Assembly (NCBI RefSeq): GCF_013371215.1
Contig: NZ_JABWMH010000003.1
Span: forward strand, 1 to 64,000
Reading direction: 5' to 3'
Origin: Parasphingorhabdus flavimaris
GTDB taxonomy: Bacteria; Pseudomonadota; Alphaproteobacteria; Sphingomonadales; Sphingomonadaceae
Length of the DNA stretch: 64,000 nt
How positions within the stretch are numbered: position 1 is the first letter of the stretch; the number at the start of each line of letters is the position of its first letter. The notes below the pieces were generated by a model. That model did no database searches and was not told the DNA's origin. It worked only from the letters and a program-made list of their open reading frames with translations. The translations under genes were made by a program, and so were the position numbers. Positions 61,928 through 64,000 of the stretch are shown here, in pieces.

Positions 61928-62325
61928 AGTGTTCCGGCGAGCGCGGCTTTACCCTGATCGAGATGCTGGTCGCGCTGTCGGTGTTCAGCCTCGCCGCGCT
62001 GGCGCTGATCCGGCTGCAGGCTTTTACAACAAATAATGCCGCCGAGCTGGAATTGCGCGTCGTCGCGCAATCGGTGGTCCGCAACCGGGCGGTCGAGCTG
62101 CTGACCGATCCGCGCCCGCCCAGCCTCGGTGATAGCAGCGGCGAGGAGCAGAATGGTGGTCTCGACTGGACCTGGACGCAAAGCGCGCGGCTGACCGACG
62201 AGGGGCAATTTGTGCAGGTCGATATCATCGCCCGGGAAAAGCTGAGCGGCGCGCCTGCGTCGCTGACCATATTGAGGCCGGCGGGGATGTTGCTCGAAGC
62301 CAACGCCCCATTGCCCGCGAACTAA
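61924..62325 (+). CDS. gspI: Type II secretion pseudopilin GspI
   Basis: A 133-residue pseudopilin with a short leader cut before FTLIEMLVALSVFSLAALAL (residues 10-29), then a short GspI-like beta domain (WTWTQSARLTDEGQFVQVD). GspI nucleates the pseudopilus tip with GspJ and GspK. ATGA overlap with gspH shows coupled translation. No gspJ or gspK follows; instead purU is convergent. Confidence 0.9.
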   Translation: MKCSGERGFTLIEMLVALSVFSLAALALIRLQAFTTNNAAELELRVVAQSVVRNRAVELLTDPRPPSLGDSSGEEQNGGLDWTWTQSARLTDEGQFVQVDIIAREKLSGAPASLTILRPAGMLLEANAPLPAN

Positions 62326-62340
62326 TATCCGCAAACGTCT

Positions 62341-63201
62341 CTAGCGGAACACCACTGTCCGGTTGCCGTTGAGCAATATCCGCCGCTCGCCTGCCCATTT
62401 TACCGCCTTGGCCAGAACCTGCGCCTCGATGTCGCGGCCGATCCGGATCATTTCCTCGACGCTGGCGCGATGGTCGACCCGTTCGACCGCCTGTTCGATG
62501 ATCGGACCCTCGTCGAGGTCGGCGCTGACAAAATGGGCGGTCGCGCCGATCAGCTTGACGCCGCGCTCATGCGCCCGGTGATAGGGTTTTGCGCCCTTGA
62601 AGCCGGGGAGGAAGCTGTGATGGATGTTGATGCAGCGACCGGCCAGTTTCGCGCTGAGATCGTCGGACAATATCTGCATATAGCGGGCAAGGATCAGATA
62701 GTCGGCCTCTCCCGCGTCCATCACATTCAGGATAGCCTGTTCCTGTTCCGCGCGATTGCCGGCGGTTACCGGCAAATGGTGGAACGGCACGTCATGCCAT
62801 TCGGTCAGGTCGCGTAGGCTCTCGTGATTGCTGACCACGCCGACAATATTGACCGGCAATCCGCCTGTCTTCCAGCGATGGAGCAGGTCGTTGAGGCAGT
62901 GGCTGCCCTTCGATACCGCGATCACGACATTGGGCTTTTCCGCCCCGCTGACCAGAGTCCATTCGAGCGCATATCGCTCTCCGACCAGCGAAAATCTCTC
63001 GCGAAGCGCATCGAGGCCGGCCGGAAATCTCTCGCCCGCGCCCTGGAACTCGACTCGCATGAAAAAACGGTCCTGCTCGAGATCGGCATATTGCTGGCTG
63101 TCGAGAATGAAGCCGTCATGCTCGGCCAGAAATCCGGCCACGGCGGCCACCAGGCCGACCCGGTCTTCTGCGGTGAAGGTAAGAATATAGTTTTCTGTCA
63201 T
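62341..63201 (-). CDS. purU: Formyltetrahydrofolate deformylase
   Basis: Hydrolyses 10-formyl-THF to formate and THF, supplying formate for purine synthesis and balancing one-carbon units. The 286-residue protein has an N-terminal ACT domain (TFTAEDRVGLVAAVAGFLAE) and a formyltransferase domain with NIHHSFLPGFKGAKPY (catalytic Asn-x-His) and DLDEGPIIEQ (catalytic Asp). The ATG at 63201 fits the family start; the frame is open further upstream but reads as non-homologous. Convergent with gspI. Confidence 0.95.
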   Translation of the reverse strand: MTENYILTFTAEDRVGLVAAVAGFLAEHDGFILDSQQYADLEQDRFFMRVEFQGAGERFPAGLDALRERFSLVGERYALEWTLVSGAEKPNVVIAVSKGSHCLNDLLHRWKTGGLPVNIVGVVSNHESLRDLTEWHDVPFHHLPVTAGNRAEQEQAILNVMDAGEADYLILARYMQILSDDLSAKLAGRCINIHHSFLPGFKGAKPYHRAHERGVKLIGATAHFVSADLDEGPIIEQAVERVDHRASVEEMIRIGRDIEAQVLAKAVKWAGERRILLNGNRTVVFR

Positions 63202-63327
63202 ATGGATATCGCCTTTTCGGCCCCCAATTGGCCCAAAGTGGAGAATTTTAAAAGCGGGATTTACCCTTGTGCTGAGGTCTGCAGCGATTAGAAGCGCGGA
63301 AGACTTGATAGAGATCTGGATATCGCG

Positions 63328-64000
63328 ATGAGCAAACTCGAAGACGCATTGGAAAATTTTGACCTGGACGACCTGCCGGAAGACGAGGAATCGATGCTCG
63401 AATGGTGGGATTTCGATGACGCCGACGAGATGGTCGATGCGGTCGCCGGAGATATCCAGTTCATCATCGAGAGCGCGCTTGATGCGCGCGGCGACGCCTT
63501 GCTGGCCTTGCCCGCCAGCGAGGAAGCCTTGCCGGTCCTCGAGGCTCTGGCAGAAAAGCCGATCAAGTGGAAATATGTCACAATCATCCCGACCGACGAT
63601 CTTCTGATTCCACTCGACGATCCGCGCAGCCATGCCAAGAAGCTGGCGCAATTGTTTCTGACGCGCGGCGCGCGGGTGCTGCCACTGGCGCCCGATCACG
63701 ACGATTATCATATGGCCGGCGCCGCTGCCGATGCCCGGCTGCGCGACACAAAATGGCCGGCCGATCTCGTCTGGCTCGGCATGGGTGAGGGCGGCAGCAC
63801 CGCCGGCATCATGGAAAGCGCCGATCTGGAAGAAGCGCTTGACGGCCCGCCGGAAAGACTGGCGGTTGGCCTGCTCCCCGAAGGTGGCGATACGCCGCTG
63901 GTTACGCTGACCAAGGCCGCCATCTGCGAAGCGCGGACGGTGATGGTCCTGCTCAAGGGCGCTGCCAACCAGACGCTGCTCGAGCAGGAAATCGAACAGG
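63328..64000 (+). CDS. pgl: 6-phosphogluconolactonase (partial, runs off the window)
   Basis: At least 224 residues are visible and the frame is still open at the last base. FIIESALDARGDALLALPAS, VTIIPTDDLLIPLDDPRSHAKKLAQ (split: VTIIPTDD, DDPRSHAKKLAQ) and LVWLGMGEGGSTAGIM match 6-phosphogluconolactonase/glucosamine-6-phosphate isomerase fold proteins; WLGMGEGGSTAG is the phosphate-binding loop. Opens the lactone in the pentose phosphate or Entner-Doudoroff route. ATG at 63328 follows GAG-rich sequence. Confidence 0.85.
   Translation, partial: MSKLEDALENFDLDDLPEDEESMLEWWDFDDADEMVDAVAGDIQFIIESALDARGDALLALPASEEALPVLEALAEKPIKWKYVTIIPTDDLLIPLDDPRSHAKKLAQLFLTRGARVLPLAPDHDDYHMAGAAADARLRDTKWPADLVWLGMGEGGSTAGIMESADLEEALDGPPERLAVGLLPEGGDTPLVTLTKAAICEARTVMVLLKGAANQTLLEQEIEQ

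Noticed and set aside
1-64000. CRISPR arrays, tRNA/rRNA genes, IS elements, prophage
   Set aside because: No regularly spaced direct repeats, no cloverleaf-like or rRNA-like sequence, no transposase, integrase or phage structural gene was recognised.

Overview
The window reads as chromosome of an alphaproteobacterium, most likely a sphingomonad (order Sphingomonadales). Support comes from the overall gene stock: a class I lysyl-tRNA synthetase, an ihfA/MerR pair, a fused ThiS-ThiG protein, a SciP-type DUF1153 regulator, an UrcA-family secreted protein, NnrU, and several copies of a TTCGACAGGCTCAG-type inverted repeat. This is inference from gene content and family knowledge; no 16S gene is present. 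I saw no tRNA, rRNA, CRISPR array or transposase.

Left edge (1-4771) is an accessory segment, poorer in coding density and in recognisable genes. It holds a strong hairpin, a decayed HNH/AAA-ATPase gene with three in-frame stop codons, a HEPN-domain protein with an intact R-x4-H motif, a zinc-ribbon protein of unknown function, and a small frameshifted gene. This looks like the remains of a defence-type island.

From 4772 to 42650 the window is mostly core genome with signalling islands: DUF423, M24 peptidase, phosphatidylserine decarboxylase, a MHYT-GGDEF-EAL protein translationally coupled to a BLUF blue-light sensor, a hybrid HWE kinase, a three-gene thioesterase/amine-oxidase/methyltransferase operon, ihfA-merR, SixA phosphatase, DinG-like helicase, NnrU, lysS with DUF3291 and a short asparaginase, fatty acid desaturase, BON-MscS channel, argE, rhodanese, DUF885 peptidase, prolyl-hydroxylase-like oxygenase, amidohydrolase, a soluble chemoreceptor, an Arg-rich RcnB-like protein with four exact 12-residue Ca-loop-like repeats, aroQ-accB-accC, thiS-thiG, an UrcA protein, sciP and a REC-EAL protein.

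From 42837 to 61345 lies a fatty-acyl/lipid catabolic region: a WS/DGAT acyltransferase, two SDRs, MaoC hydratase, two separate pairs of acyl-CoA dehydrogenases, two crotonases, an alpha/beta hydrolase, a nitronate-monooxygenase-like flavoprotein and an alkylsulfatase-like metallo-hydrolase. Three transcription units here share an 18-bp palindrome (TTAATC-N4-GATTAA type), suggesting a common repressor not encoded in the window, and five REP-like inverted repeats sit in the intergenic gaps of the same stretch only. A NUDIX-DUF47 fusion next to a PiT phosphate transporter interrupts it.

The right end has an isolated gspH-gspI pseudopilin pair, purU, and the start of a 6-phosphogluconolactonase gene running off the window.
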